46,809 bases of DNA from Setomelanomma holmii (GCA_010015745.1 ML978199.1:1-46809); one strand, 5' to 3'. Counted from the first letter of the stretch, positions 1-10,063 are shown. A program made the numbers and translations. Notes: generated by a model from the letters alone, not told the origin.

Positions 1-101
1 AACCTTCTGCCTCATTCATACCTGCCCTGTGCTCCCACATCCAACATATTACACACTTGCCGGCAGCCGCGCGGTTCGGCACGACGAACCACAATCTGGG
101 C

Positions 102-734
102 ATGATCAAAGAGCCGGAGAACGGGGCGGTGTTCGATCGTGTCAAGGAGCCATTGAAGGAAGAGCTGACGAACAAGCTGGTCAAGGGCAGCAAAGGTCGG
201 CCTAGGGGTAGACCTCGGAAGGAGAACGCACCTCAGCCTCCGACTCTTGGCTTATCTCAGAATGGCGCCCCACCAGACAACGGCGAACGTCGAGACAGCG
301 CCAATAATGCGACTGGCACCACGGAACTTCCTACGATCGATGAACGAGCCGAACCCGGAACTCAATGCTTCAAGCGCCGCAAACATCGCCCGAGTTCGAG
401 CATTGCAGGCACGTCGGGACTTGAGTATTCGCTAATGGACGCACTCCCCAGTGGAAGCTATCGTAAAAAGATGGTAGACGTGGCCCAGCGCATTCTCGAT
501 AAACTACCAGAGGAGGCGCATGGACCATATGGCCACTTTGTTGGTGTGGCACGACCAAAGGCCGCGCATGAGGCTGGCAAGCGACCTCGCTTCAACGCCG
601 ACCTCCAGACTTTTGTCCTTCGCCACGATATCATCGGTCTGCACAATGAACTTGCAACTTGGGGCAGCAAGAGCGGGTGGCGTAAGGCGGGCCAGCTACC
701 AGTGTTCGAGAGCAACGATTCCACGACTTCTTAG
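102..734 (+). CDS. Lineage-specific AT-hook-like protein, family copy 1
   Basis: I do not recognise this as a named gene. From the ATG at 102 it gives about 210 residues. The frame is also open upstream to the window edge, so the start could lie outside; the upstream bases look like 5' UTR, so 102 is preferred. Near residue 30 there is a basic GRPRGRPRK stretch, the shape of an AT-hook that binds the minor groove of AT-rich DNA, so a nuclear role is inferred. The last 80 residues (PEEAHGPYGHF, then the segment ending LPVFE) match the N-terminal part of the proteins at 6544 and 8322, so this is one of three same-strand relatives. The frame ends at TAG 732-734 but stays open for 43 more codons to 866, so it may be truncated by a nonsense change. 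Confidence 0.55.
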   Translation: MIKEPENGAVFDRVKEPLKEELTNKLVKGSKGRPRGRPRKENAPQPPTLGLSQNGAPPDNGERRDSANNATGTTELPTIDERAEPGTQCFKRRKHRPSSSIAGTSGLEYSLMDALPSGSYRKKMVDVAQRILDKLPEEAHGPYGHFVGVARPKAAHEAGKRPRFNADLQTFVLRHDIIGLHNELATWGSKSGWRKAGQLPVFESNDSTTS

Positions 735-1710
735 GAGAAGGAGCGGCTTGTTTCAGGGCGACGGGTCACTGTCGACTCTCCAGAGCTGCCAGCTGCGGCT
801 GCAAAAGTGGAACATGAGCCGTTGGCAGGAGCGATATCGGGAGCAGTTGGAGAATATCCCGTGTAGCGATCGTTTGTTGAGAGGGACACACCGGTCAAGG
901 GACCGGAGTGACTCAAAGAGCAATTTGACATTGAGTCCGCCACCAGATGTTTTGAAGGAGGGAATGTGACGTTAAAGCGGGAGACAGGTACCCAGCACGC
1001 GACTTTCAGGGTAGCGTATACTTCAGCCACCCCGAGTAGAGGCGCCCGTGTGAAGATTCCGATGGCGAGGCGTACTCGAAACATCGCTGGAATGTACTAT
1101 CGCTTTGATTCCAATGAAAAACACGATGTGTTCATCTTGTGTTATACCGGTTGAACGAGTGTCGCGCGCTGATAGCAATGCCAGGTAGAAGGGGTCTTCA
1201 TTACCGCATCTTCTTCAAGCAAATTAACGTTATTGGTAGGTATGGCACAATGCATGCAAGCTGGTCATGTTGGTGGATGAGCGCACAAGGTAGAAATGTT
1301 GTACGCTTATTGGGTGCTGACCTGCTTCCAAATTTCCCAGCCCGGGGATGTTCCGGTGAACCACGCTGACGCCAGCATATTAGGGATCTTCTGACGTTTA
1401 AAGTGAGATCTGTAACCTCGTCCTTGGGATTTGGCACCGCACGTTACGGCAAGTTTGAAAGCAACGTCGTAATCCTACCAAAACTAGTCTGTCTACCGCG
1501 GTTCGCGAAACTTGCAATGAATGAAATGACGGTCCAGGAGCGATTCTGCCGAGGAGCTACACATCTCTCGAGTCAAGTCGAGTTGACTGATGCCAACTTG
1601 CCAACTTCGTTCGACCAATCTGGGTCAAGGAGCCGAAAGTCTGCAGCAAGAGCCGGGTTTTCAACGGGCTGTGTGGGAGCAGTAAATGTTTGCTCTCCGA
1701 TGTCTTAGGA
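735..1710. other. Intergenic, no gene seen
   Basis: Short open frames occur on both strands but none has recognisable protein features or a supported start. The first 130 bases continue the frame of the upstream gene past its TAG stop. The rest shows nothing I can name. Confidence 0.4.
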
Positions 1711-2030
1711 AAGGCAAAGGATATTCGGCTGGGTCAAAAAGATATTCGGCTGGGTCAAATCTGTGTTGTAGCCGATCAGAGGTCGCGAATCGATTCAGGT
1801 TCACTATGCTCCCTTTATCTGCATCCCTAACAGCTACTAATACTAGAAACCGAGACGAAAGTCTCACTGCTAACTTCTTAAGATGCCTACAGAAGCGAAG
1901 TGCTCGTAAGATAGGCGCAGAAAATAGACATTTTGAGCCAGAAAATAGGCATTTAAGGTCAGAAAGTCGAGATCTTGACCCATGATTTGGTGTGGAACAT
2001 GACCCAGCCGAATATCTCTTGCTTTAGGAA
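1711..2030. mobile_element. MITE-like element with terminal inverted repeats
   Basis: The 17-mer gatattcggctgggtca occurs at 1720-1736 and again at 1741-1757, and its exact reverse complement lies at 2000-2016. The match extends outward with a few mismatches (aaggcaaag on the left against gctttagg/cttgc on the right), giving inverted repeats of about 25 bp around 260 bp of non-coding DNA. That is the architecture of a short non-autonomous DNA transposon. No transposase is present and I could not identify a clear target-site duplication, so the superfamily is open. Confidence 0.5.
1917..1979 (+). repeat. Three degenerate 21-bp tandem units
   Basis: Units 1917-1937, 1938-1958 and 1959-1979 share the core cagaaaatagrcattt, clear in the first two and weaker in the third. 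They lie inside the inverted-repeat element. The period is a multiple of three, so a frame through them reads as a seven-residue repeat (ENRHFEP, ENRHLRS, ESRDLDP), but no gene is supported. Confidence 0.55.
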
Positions 2031-3037
2031 ATGGTCGGCCAAGACGGCATTATGAGCTGAGCCACGTAGACAGTACACTGCGGGACTTGTCACTCTTGCA
2101 GATCCGACAAGAAGTGTGGAGACGTATATCTGGTCAAGCTTTGGCATACGGCCAACCTGGGAAAAACGGATGTTGCGGCTTTGGAATGCAAAACCATAGA
2201 CGACAAGACTGCCAAGCTAGAAACTGACAGCATCCTTCGTCTTCAATCTACAACACTGAGATTGAGGATAGCTGGATTATTTTGCTTGGTCGTAATCATA
2301 GTGCAAATTAATAATCAAAGCAATGTCGAAAGCAGCGCACGATGAGAAAAGCAATCGGCAAAGCAATCGGACAGGTCCACAAATCTGAGCCGCTATCTAC
2401 GCATTGTACTGCGATCCTATCTTTCCTGATGGCTGACCAGGAGGGCTTCTCCAGAGCTGTATATACCACGCTAATCCCTTTCAAAAAGACATCTCCAACC
2501 TGCGCTTGGCACTTCACTTCGACTCTATGGACCCTCGCCGTCAGGTACGATTGTGTTATGGATCCTCTTCTTACCCCGAACGGCACAAGCCGAGCAAAAT
2601 ATAGGTATATAACAGTACCACAGGTATAGCAGGAAATGACCAAACAAATAGCAACGGAATCGCCCTCCGGCATCGAGTCCAACGAATCGCATCTTTACTG
2701 CTCAATCCTGGAAGTCAGGTCAGGGGACATCATGCCTTGCGCGCCCCTGGCACATAGTGAGGATACTGGTCACTATCATGCTTAAATGCCAATATCTCGA
2801 GCCTTTGGAGGTGCAACGGGTGGATTGAATGTACTGTCACTTGGGCGTCCCGATCTGGCCATTGTGCAGGCACTTCCCCGTCATGTCCTCTCCTCATAAA
2901 ACCAACGCCGACCGGCTATCATAACAGTCCAGAAGCGCATCCCCCAACATCAACCCCTTCGACTCATCATACACCGTCAACTTCGGTACACGTCAATACC
3001 ACGAACATTACAAATCCGCGAGTCCAACATTCCGTTC
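2031..3037. other. Intergenic, probably including the promoter of the next gene
   Basis: No convincing coding region. The minus-strand frame at 2308-2682 has no recognised domain and its first codon is not ATG. The last 150 bases, rich in C, T and A, look like the 5' leader of the gene starting at 3038. Confidence 0.35.
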
Positions 3038-3266
3038 ATGGCTCACGAGAAGATGTCTAAGCCAAACCGAACAGATAACGGCAATTCGTCCTTAAATGAC
3101 CTCGAAGGATGTCTTTCAGCAGATGAGGTGGACACCTTACTGTCTCGGCCACCGCTTATGAAGGCAATGTCGGAGTCCAAGACGGAACGTGCACGTACTC
3201 GAACCAAGAAGATGTCCACAACCACGGTCACTGAAAAGGCCAAAGAGCATACTTGCCGACAATCCA
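3038..3266 (+). pseudogene. 5' fragment of a gene cut by a hAT insertion
   Basis: An ATG follows a leader-like stretch and opens a frame of about 75 residues rich in Ser, Thr, Lys and Arg (for example a TERARTRTKK segment). The frame then runs into the transposon's terminal GGCTTG-rich repeats and stops at 3298; the last residues (QLDELAWLA) are transposon DNA. I infer that this is the start of a gene whose 3' part lies beyond the transposon, at about 4847-6078. The two parts are in different frames, and no uninterrupted copy is visible here to prove that they were once joined. Confidence 0.4.
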
Positions 3267-4846
3267 GCCAGCTTGATGAGCTGGCTTGGCTGGCTTGAGG
3301 CTTGATAGTTCTATCAAGTCAAGCTGGCTTATAGTAATTTGTTAACAAGCCAAGCTGCTGGTAGAAGCTGGCTCGATCGGCTTGATCGGCTTGATTGAGG
3401 TTAGTGGTGAGGCTGTTGGGGTTGCAGTACAAGCGATCTCACGATACTTTTTTAGTGTTGTAGTATAATATATACCAACTATTTTTGCTGTACGATTATT
3501 GACCTGCTAAATAGCTCCGGGAGCTGTTAGGTGCAGGGTTCGAGCCTCTGCTCAGATTGGCCAAGTTGCTTTCTTTTTGCTATTTTAGGCGTTACCGGTA
3601 GTCCTATGTTTTTATTGGTCTCTTTGCCCAGCCACCTCTATCTCTAGCCACCTGTACGATCAATACGCTCTACGCTCTAACGTATCTATCCTTTACTCTA
3701 TCACGACTTAATTTTAGTGCTGCTGCTACCGCTTCTATCGCTGTATTGTCGCCGCCTCTGTCGCTATCATGCCACCAAAAAAACGCGTCTCCAGCAGTGC
3801 GACTGCCTCCTCGAATAAGCGCGTCAATAGCACCGGAAGCCAGCCTATACCAGTTGATACTCAGCGATCGTCGCCACGGCTCTCGCCTCGCAAAGCTCTA
3901 TTTAAAGCGTCTAAGGCCTCAAATTTTGAGTCGCGATTGCGCGAGTCCTAGGCTAAAGACGCGCTTATTGTGCCTACTGAAGGCAGCGAGGTTGCAACAA
4001 TCGCACCGTCGGCTACTATTGACGATGGTACTATAGATACAGCTATAGACGCAGCTTTTGAGGATAACTTTACTGGCATTGATTGGACGCGTCTGCCACG
4101 ATACGTGAAGCCACTGGCATCCCAAAGATCTAAGAAAAGCTGGGTCTTTAATTATAGCTGGCGCGTAGCGCTACATAAAAACCCAGATCAGATCTTTTTC
4201 ATGTATTCTTATTGCCACAAGCACAAGTGCCTCGGTGGCATATATGAGACGACGCAAGCGCCGTCAGCAGCTGCTCGCCACCTGGAGGAGAACACGCGCG
4301 GCCATGGCTACCGAGCGCCTAAAAAAGCTACTGTTGTAGCAGTAAAAAGCGCTCTCTGGCGGACAATCAAAGACAGCAATACTTCGGTCTCTCAAGGTGT
4401 CGCTAACGAGTTTTCTAGCTTCAATACTCACACCTTTAGGCTAGCAGCTGTTAGCTGGCTTGTCGAGAACAATCACCCACTATCTGAGCTCAAGTCGAAG
4501 CCTTTTCGACAGCTTATTGCTATGGCAAACCCAGAGGTTGAGAGAGCGCTGTGGACGTCGCACATGAGCGTGTCACGTTACGGATTACGCCTGTTCGATC
4601 ACATCAAACCGCGCGTTGTCCGTGAGCTGTTGCGGGCGCTGAGCAAAGTCCATATTAGCTTTGACGGCTAGACGACAAAGGTTGGTGAGCGTGGCTTCTT
4701 AGGCATCGTTGCGCACTACGTTGATAGCAGTGGCAGCTTACAAGACTTGCCTATCGCGTTACCTCAGCTTACTGGCTGCCACAGCGGCGAGAGGATGGCA
4801 GAAGTTGTATTTGAGACGCTGCAGGACTTTGATCAAGACTATAGTT
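3267..4846 (+). mobile_element. Truncated hAT-family DNA transposon
   Basis: The left end carries a dense subterminal array of GGCTTG/CAAGCC and AGCTGGCTT motifs (about 3267-3400), including a perfect hairpin at 3301-3318 (cttgatag-tt-ctatcaag) and an AGCCAGCT/AGCTGGCT inverted pair around 3268-3288. A leader of about 370 bp precedes the transposase frame. The transposase is intact only to the early catalytic region, then sequence changes abruptly near 4846 into unrelated acidic coding DNA. No right-hand terminal repeat or target duplication is visible, so the 3' half has been lost. Autonomous fungal hAT elements are usually around 3 kb, against 1.6 kb here. Confidence 0.7.
3769..4846 (+). 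pseudogene. hAT transposase, N-terminal half, two nonsense codons
   Basis: One frame runs from ATG 3769 to the breakpoint. It has a basic Ser-rich N-terminus, then a BED-zinc-finger-like region with Cys and His residues (SYCHKHKCLGG and the HLEENTRGHG motif), then the conserved hAT stretch ALSKVHISFDG-stop-TTKVGERGF and LTGCHSGERMAE. In fungal hAT transposases the residue at the second stop is normally Trp. TAG occurs at 3949-3951 and 4669-4671. The first is one C-to-T change from CAG, and the second is TGG to TAG, a C-to-T change at CpA on the opposite strand. Both fit repeat-induced point mutation, though two sites prove nothing. The C-terminal dimerisation domain is missing. Confidence 0.75.
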
Positions 4847-6027
4847 TCATCTGGGACTCTGACTCCGATTCGAACTTGTCACCGGTGCCAGAAGACCTGT
4901 CAGACTTCGGCGATGCTCGGGCTGGATCAAATGTGAAGCACAACACAAAGTCAAAATCAGTACATGGTATGCGTACACGGGCACGCGCGAAGCAACACCC
5001 TTTTGCCCTTGAACTTACGGGAACATCCTCTTCTGAGCAGGAGCAAACTTCGCATGTAAGTCAAGATCCCCCCATCGCCCATAATCAGAAACGGAAAGCT
5101 AAACCACATTTTCGCAACGTCCAAGCGCCGATGAACAAGTCCAAGGCGGCAACGAGTGGCGAAAAGGATGTTGAGATGGAAGATGCTCCACAACCCGAAG
5201 AACAGCGTCAGACGCAGGACCACCTCCTGTCGAGTACCAACGCCGGGGACTCACTTCTAGAACGACGACTCAACGTTCTGCATTCAGAAATTCCAGAAGA
5301 GGTCGTTCAAAAAGTGGCGCCGCACCTACTCGCCGCCATCCGCAAGGCCTCGTCAGCGCCTAAGCCTACAACCGCCGACGAAGTCCGCGATGCAATGCTC
5401 AAATCGTCTAGCTGGCAGGCATTTACGCAACACAAGCAGAATGGCGTTCACCCCTTCAACCAACCGCTCGCAGACATGCAAGCTGCTGCTCAGAAGAACG
5501 AGGACCGACAAGTCCCATCACGATTCGCGACTTCCACAGGTGAATTGTCAATGGCGTCTACGCAAGGTACCCCATTCTCGCCAGAGCGTGCTCGTCTCGA
5601 ACTCGCTAAGACAACAATAGCGAATGCCATGTTCAAGCTTCGGGATGTCCGGCAGGACTTTCAAGTCAGCGTAAACCGAACTCAAAACGCTCGTAAACAG
5701 CGTAATGAATTGCGATCTGCAGGCTGGTCTTTACTTGACCGACGCGAAGCTGAAGGAGCTCTGACAACTGCCATCAATGCGCAACATGGCGCTGAAGCTG
5801 TTCTTAAAGAAGCTGCTGCCGGTGTGAAGAAGGCCCAGGCAGAATATCTGGACTTGGGTGGGAAGCTCGCGGACCTGGTGCACAAGCACGATGAGTCGGT
5901 GACAGGTATCCGATCTGCTCCGCCTCCTACCGCGATAACTCAGCTCGTGCCGGAAGAGGAGCTTTGGGACCGGTTGTGGGATTATGTCAAGGACGAATTC
6001 GATGAGGAGGACCAAGACGAGGAGTAG
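4747..6027 (+). CDS. Acidic coiled-coil protein, 5' end replaced by transposon
   Basis: The function is not recognised. The open frame gives 426 residues; its first ATG at 4747 and about 33 residues lie inside hAT transposase sequence in the same frame, so the predicted N-terminus is chimeric. The host part starts near DQDYSFIWDSDSDSN. It contains an acidic Ser-rich segment, a DVEMEDAPQP motif, a helical region (about residues 160-220), a long Ala/Lys/Glu-rich probable coiled coil (about 270-380) and an acidic tail. The TAG at 6025-6027 is followed in frame by 16 open codons holding KKRK, a likely nuclear localisation signal, before the next stop at 6076. The original protein may therefore have been slightly longer and nuclear. 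Expression is uncertain because the native 5' end is displaced. Confidence 0.5.
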   Translation: MPIALPQLTGCHSGERMAEVVFETLQDFDQDYSFIWDSDSDSNLSPVPEDLSDFGDARAGSNVKHNTKSKSVHGMRTRARAKQHPFALELTGTSSSEQEQTSHVSQDPPIAHNQKRKAKPHFRNVQAPMNKSKAATSGEKDVEMEDAPQPEEQRQTQDHLLSSTNAGDSLLERRLNVLHSEIPEEVVQKVAPHLLAAIRKASSAPKPTTADEVRDAMLKSSSWQAFTQHKQNGVHPFNQPLADMQAAAQKNEDRQVPSRFATSTGELSMASTQGTPFSPERARLELAKTTIANAMFKLRDVRQDFQVSVNRTQNARKQRNELRSAGWSLLDRREAEGALTTAINAQHGAEAVLKEAAAGVKKAQAEYLDLGGKLADLVHKHDESVTGIRSAPPPTAITQLVPEEELWDRLWDYVKDEFDEEDQDEE

Positions 6028-6078
6028 GCGGAAGGGCCACAAGAGAAGAAGCGCAAGATTGCGCATACCCAGAATTAG

Positions 6079-6543
6079 ACTTGCGAAGAAACGGGTCACT
6101 TTCTGTGGTACGATGATTCGGAAACATGAGGTGATACTGTGAGTGTTTATTTAAAGACTTTCTCCGTCATCCGACGCTTTGTAAGACCTAATGCTGGCTC
6201 TCTGCTGTAGTCAGTGTTTTCTATGTAATACCAATCGATAGTTTCGTTTCCTATCCTTCCACATATTGTCACAACTTGCACAGATCTCAATCAAACTATG
6301 ACGTCCATGTTGACATTCTCGTGAGTCTGCACTTCCGGATTTGATGGTGAAAGTGAACTATGACTGCTCAAAACTTCTGCCCACGCGTCGACGTCGAACT
6401 TCCGCTAACACCCTCGTATCACCACCACGTATACTCTTCAACCGCAGTAGACCACCCCTATCGTGTACGATACATCCGATTAGAACCCCAATTTTTGGCT
6501 CACCCTTCTCGTTGTCAGCGTACCTACCTGCACACTCCCAAGG
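6079..6543. other. Intergenic, leader of the next gene
   Basis: No gene seen. The segment lies between the TAG at 6076 and the ATG at 6544. Its last 200 bases are C/T-rich and probably hold the promoter and 5' leader of the downstream gene. The short frame at 6341-6718 overlaps that gene in another frame and is taken as chance. Confidence 0.35.
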
Positions 6544-7977
6544 ATGGACACTGCGCATCTCGAAGCCTCTGAGGCAAATCGCGCAACCACTCCCGGCGAT
6601 TTCATATCCGTCCAAATACCTCCAGCTCCAGTGTCTCTTGCCGCCATGCGCTCGGAGATCGAAGCGCTCCTCGACGACGATACCCGCCGCGTGTTCCAAA
6701 ATACTACCACCACAATAATGCAGCTCGGCAACAAAAAGCCCAAGTTGGTCGAGCCGCGTCGCCGGAAGATCCGCTATATTGTAGCCAAGAACAAACAGAT
6801 TATTGCGCTGTACAATAAGTATGCGAAAGCGCATGCGACGCAAGAGAAGCGATTGACGTATCGGCTGCCGGTGTTCGAAGACTTGGAAGTACAAGAAGAT
6901 GTTGTCATGGAAGATATTACGAAAGAAGGGGATGTTGATGTTCAGGCGCGATTTGAGAGACAAGAAGACGGCAAGCTTGAGCTGCATGTGCATGAGACAC
7001 AGGAGGTGGAGCAAACATGGCAAACGCAGGACAAAGACGATCAAAACGACCATCCCGCGAGCATTGCTAGCCGTAGTCATGTCTTACGGCCTATCGACCA
7101 AATTGTAGAAGAAGAGAAAATGCGAGTAGGAGCCGCGATGGCTGGGAAGGAGCAGGCCGCGCGCGCAGCATCGACTACTGAGCAATATCTGCAAGGACAG
7201 GCGGGCGACGTAACAACATTCGAGATGCGGCTTGAGCCAGGAAGTGCGCAGCAAATTACAGTGGTGGATACAATTTTGGCCATCGACGAGCGAATGGCAG
7301 CCACGCAGCCACATGGACTTGAACATACACCTGAGCCAGAGCCACCAAGCAACGCCCATCTGCTCGTCGTCTCCATCATCAATCCCGAGGACTTCCCTGT
7401 TGATCGCATACAGGACGTTCAAGCACTTCGCTATCCGCGTGCGAAAATAGTCGGTGTCTGGGCGCATCGAAGTACACGAGGCGACGTCATCCAAGTCACT
7501 GTCGATATGCAAGATGGTCCCGTCAACCACCTTATCGTCAATGATGCCCGCCTCATCACTGCACTCGGCATTCGCGAAGGACATAACGACCGCATAATCC
7601 TCCAGCATAGCGAGCTCAAGGATCACGAGACCTTCGACATCCGCATCTTCCCTCATCAGCGGCCTCAAGATCCCAGGGCATTCGTCGTCGGCGAAATGGT
7701 ATCTGCTCGGCACGCCTACCTGTACTGGCTCGACTACCGCGGCTCTGCTGATCCTATCGGCATACCGTATATGCAAGAGGCGAAGGCAATTGCGGCACAG
7801 CTTGGGAGGCGGGCGCTGGACGTCTGGCTGGAGATTGATGGATTCTGGAAGCTGGAGCAGGGTACTTTTGGAAGAATGTATAGAGAGAACAGGATGCGGT
7901 GTCTTGGCGAGGATCCTGTGCACAGTCAACAGGCAGCGCGGAAGACAAAGAAGACGGCGAGGGGTATGTGGGGTTGA
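6544..7977 (+). CDS. Lineage-specific protein, intact family copy 2
   Basis: This single-exon frame of 477 residues is the best preserved of three related genes in the window; I know no named family for it. Residues about 36-117 form the shared N-terminal segment, ending RLPVFEDLEVQE. An acidic linker follows with DVVMEDI and a helical region near 190-230. Residues about 260-477 look folded, with alternating beta-like hydrophobic stretches (LLVVSIINPED, KIVGVWAH, DVIQVTVDM) and a C-terminal block SARHAYLYWLDYR ... GEDP. That last block aligns with the end of the broken copy downstream, including GEDP and a nearby Trp. The end is Lys/Arg-rich, without a signal peptide or membrane segment, so a nuclear or cytosolic location is inferred. 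Confidence 0.7.
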   Translation: MDTAHLEASEANRATTPGDFISVQIPPAPVSLAAMRSEIEALLDDDTRRVFQNTTTTIMQLGNKKPKLVEPRRRKIRYIVAKNKQIIALYNKYAKAHATQEKRLTYRLPVFEDLEVQEDVVMEDITKEGDVDVQARFERQEDGKLELHVHETQEVEQTWQTQDKDDQNDHPASIASRSHVLRPIDQIVEEEKMRVGAAMAGKEQAARAASTTEQYLQGQAGDVTTFEMRLEPGSAQQITVVDTILAIDERMAATQPHGLEHTPEPEPPSNAHLLVVSIINPEDFPVDRIQDVQALRYPRAKIVGVWAHRSTRGDVIQVTVDMQDGPVNHLIVNDARLITALGIREGHNDRIILQHSELKDHETFDIRIFPHQRPQDPRAFVVGEMVSARHAYLYWLDYRGSADPIGIPYMQEAKAIAAQLGRRALDVWLEIDGFWKLEQGTFGRMYRENRMRCLGEDPVHSQQAARKTKKTARGMWG

Positions 7978-8321
7978 GCTTCAGCTTCTGATATCAGTTT
8001 TGGTGTTATACCGTGTATAGATAAAACAGAGGCCCACAGTACTGAGATTGACCTCAGTTACATAGCTGCACCTCGTAGCGTTTGCATTGAATCGCTACCT
8101 CTCACTTTACGGTCCGTTGCCTTTGTTGTCCACCTGCGAGTGAAAGAGAGCTCACCTGCTCGCGCCGTGTTTCGCTTGCGTCACCGCGTAGTGCTCGTTC
8201 GAGCATTACACATTTCGGCTGCTCGACGAGCTTGCACAATCAACATCCACTTGATCCTGACTCAACCCTGGTTCAAAGAATTCTCCCAATCTTGCATTCG
8301 CGGCTGATAACATCCGACACA
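7978..8321. other. Intergenic between two family copies
   Basis: About 340 bp with no gene seen. The 3' half is C/T-rich, as expected for a fungal promoter and leader of the next copy. Confidence 0.35.
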
Positions 8322-10063
8322 ATGCCGCGTCTCAAGAGCAGGGCACAACCCGAGACCGCGTCATAGCGATCTGTTCCTAGGCGAGACGGTGCGAGAGTCG
8401 TAGTACCGTCCGGCCGTACTCCTGACGCCTCTGTCATCAATCGAGGCTCGAGCAATACATTCGAGTGCACAAACATTTCTCATATGCCGACCTCCATTCT
8501 CGAAGCAATCGAACAACCCGGGCCGATTATAACACCTATCGAGCAAGCCTCCAAGCGTCAAACGACCCCTAAAGCAAACTCTTCCAAGCATCCAGCTCTT
8601 CTCAGCCTCCAACACATCTTCGGTCCTCGTCTATCCTCCGAGGAGTACGGAGCCTACGAACTATTGATTTCCAATCTAGTACGCCAAGGCGCAAAAAAAC
8701 CCAAGATCCGACTGCAGTGTCATTCTTGGATGTGTGATGTGGAAGGAGGAATGAAGGACTGAGTTGATTGTGTAGCTATGAACGAGGGAAGCTATATATA
8801 CGTGTACAACGAGAGAGTGTAGGGATAGCCCTGCTAGCGTGCAACAGTCATCCATCCCTACGGCAGTCCATTAGCGAGCACAGACACATTGCACGTAAGC
8901 ATAACAAATATGCGCGCGTCTACAATAAGGATTTTGAGGGGAAGCACGAGCGCTACCACCTGCCAATTTTCGGGGATCTGGAGGTGCAGGAGTCAACGGG
9001 AAGAAGAAGTGGAGGAACAGAGTTGAACGCGAACATTGACAATACGAAATACGAGATGGAAAGTTTCGCGACCAACGAAGAGGAGCAAGAGTCGTCCTCG
9101 GCAACTAGTCTTCTCTTTAACGGAGCTGCAGATATTGAAGCCAAGGCGCTCTCCACATCGAACACAAGTAGCGACAACGTAACGCGCGGGGGACCCGAAC
9201 GCTCTCAGGTTACTCCAGGGGCAAACTCCATTGATCAGGAGGAGGGTGTCGATGACCAAGAAGACGTGGACGTGGTTATGGCCGACGCTATTGACGAGCC
9301 AGTCGACCCAGCTGATGCAGTCTCGGCCGATTGTTTAAATGGAAGACAGAACAGCACAGAGCTCCAATCGGACGTGCCAAATGCGTGTGATGCTGGGAGC
9401 ATTCCCGAAGAAAAGTCAAATCGACAAATCGACGACCCGACGGCGACAGGACCGTCAAGCACGACAAACCGGCGAACTGTTGATATGAGTAATGGTACGC
9501 ACGCGAATGATCTGAATGCGCAAAACAGTACGATGGCAGCAAACGATGATTGCGACGTGGAGATGACTTTGGAGAAGCGGGCAGAAGCCGAACCCGAACA
9601 AGGGCAGCTGGTCAAAGATCGAGAAGAGAACACGCAGGCTAGTGCAGAGCCTTCGGCGATGCAAGGCAAGGACGTCAATGAACGGAAAAAGGATGACGAG
9701 GTGGAAGACTTGACGATAGGCAGCTCACACCAGCTCACTTCACAACCCAATGAGTCTACACCATCAGCTCAGTCCTACCTTGCCTGGTTGAAGCGTCGCC
9801 AAACTCAGTTCCCAATAGCTGCACCAAACCATTCATAGTGCATCTTGATCGCGAAGGAGCTCGGCCATCGTCCGACGGATGTTCATGATGAAGTTTTGGG
9901 GCATTGGGGGCTTAAGACAGACAGTAAGCGGGGTGAGTGGCATCGACAGAATCGTCCGACGGTGCTGGGCGAGGATCCAAGGTTCAAAGACGAGACGATG
10001 AGCAGATGGGACGCTTGGCTTGAGGAAGGCAGATGCGAAAAGGAAAAGAAGAGCATAATATAA
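8322..10063 (+). pseudogene. Family copy 3, broken by stops and a frame change
   Basis: This is a diverged relative of the gene at 6544. ATG 8322 opens a frame that meets TAG at 8364-8366 and continues to 8762. It contains LSSEEYGAYELL and GAKKPKI, matching the N-terminal segments of the other copies. The match resumes in another frame at about 8868 (HNKYARVYNK, then YHLPIFGDLEVQE), so 8700-8870 contains an indel or an intron; gtgtcatt/ggcag is a possible but weak splice pair. After a long acidic segment with DVVMADAID, a TAG at 9836-9838 falls near the position where copy 2 has MQEA. The frame continues through VLGHWGL and VLGEDP to 10063, matching the copy 2 C-terminus. The middle folded region of copy 2 has no counterpart here. 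Confidence 0.7.

Noticed and set aside
1686..1985. 99-codon frame with heptad repeats (GYSAGSK, ENRHFEP)
   Set aside because: It lies entirely within the inverted-repeat element; the repeats follow from 21-bp DNA tandems and there is no domain or leader evidence.
2308..2682. 124-codon minus-strand frame
   Set aside because: It begins at a non-ATG codon, has no domain and no splice context.
7084..7929. 281-codon minus-strand frame
   Set aside because: Antisense shadow of the family copy at 6544, which has the recognisable paralog matches.
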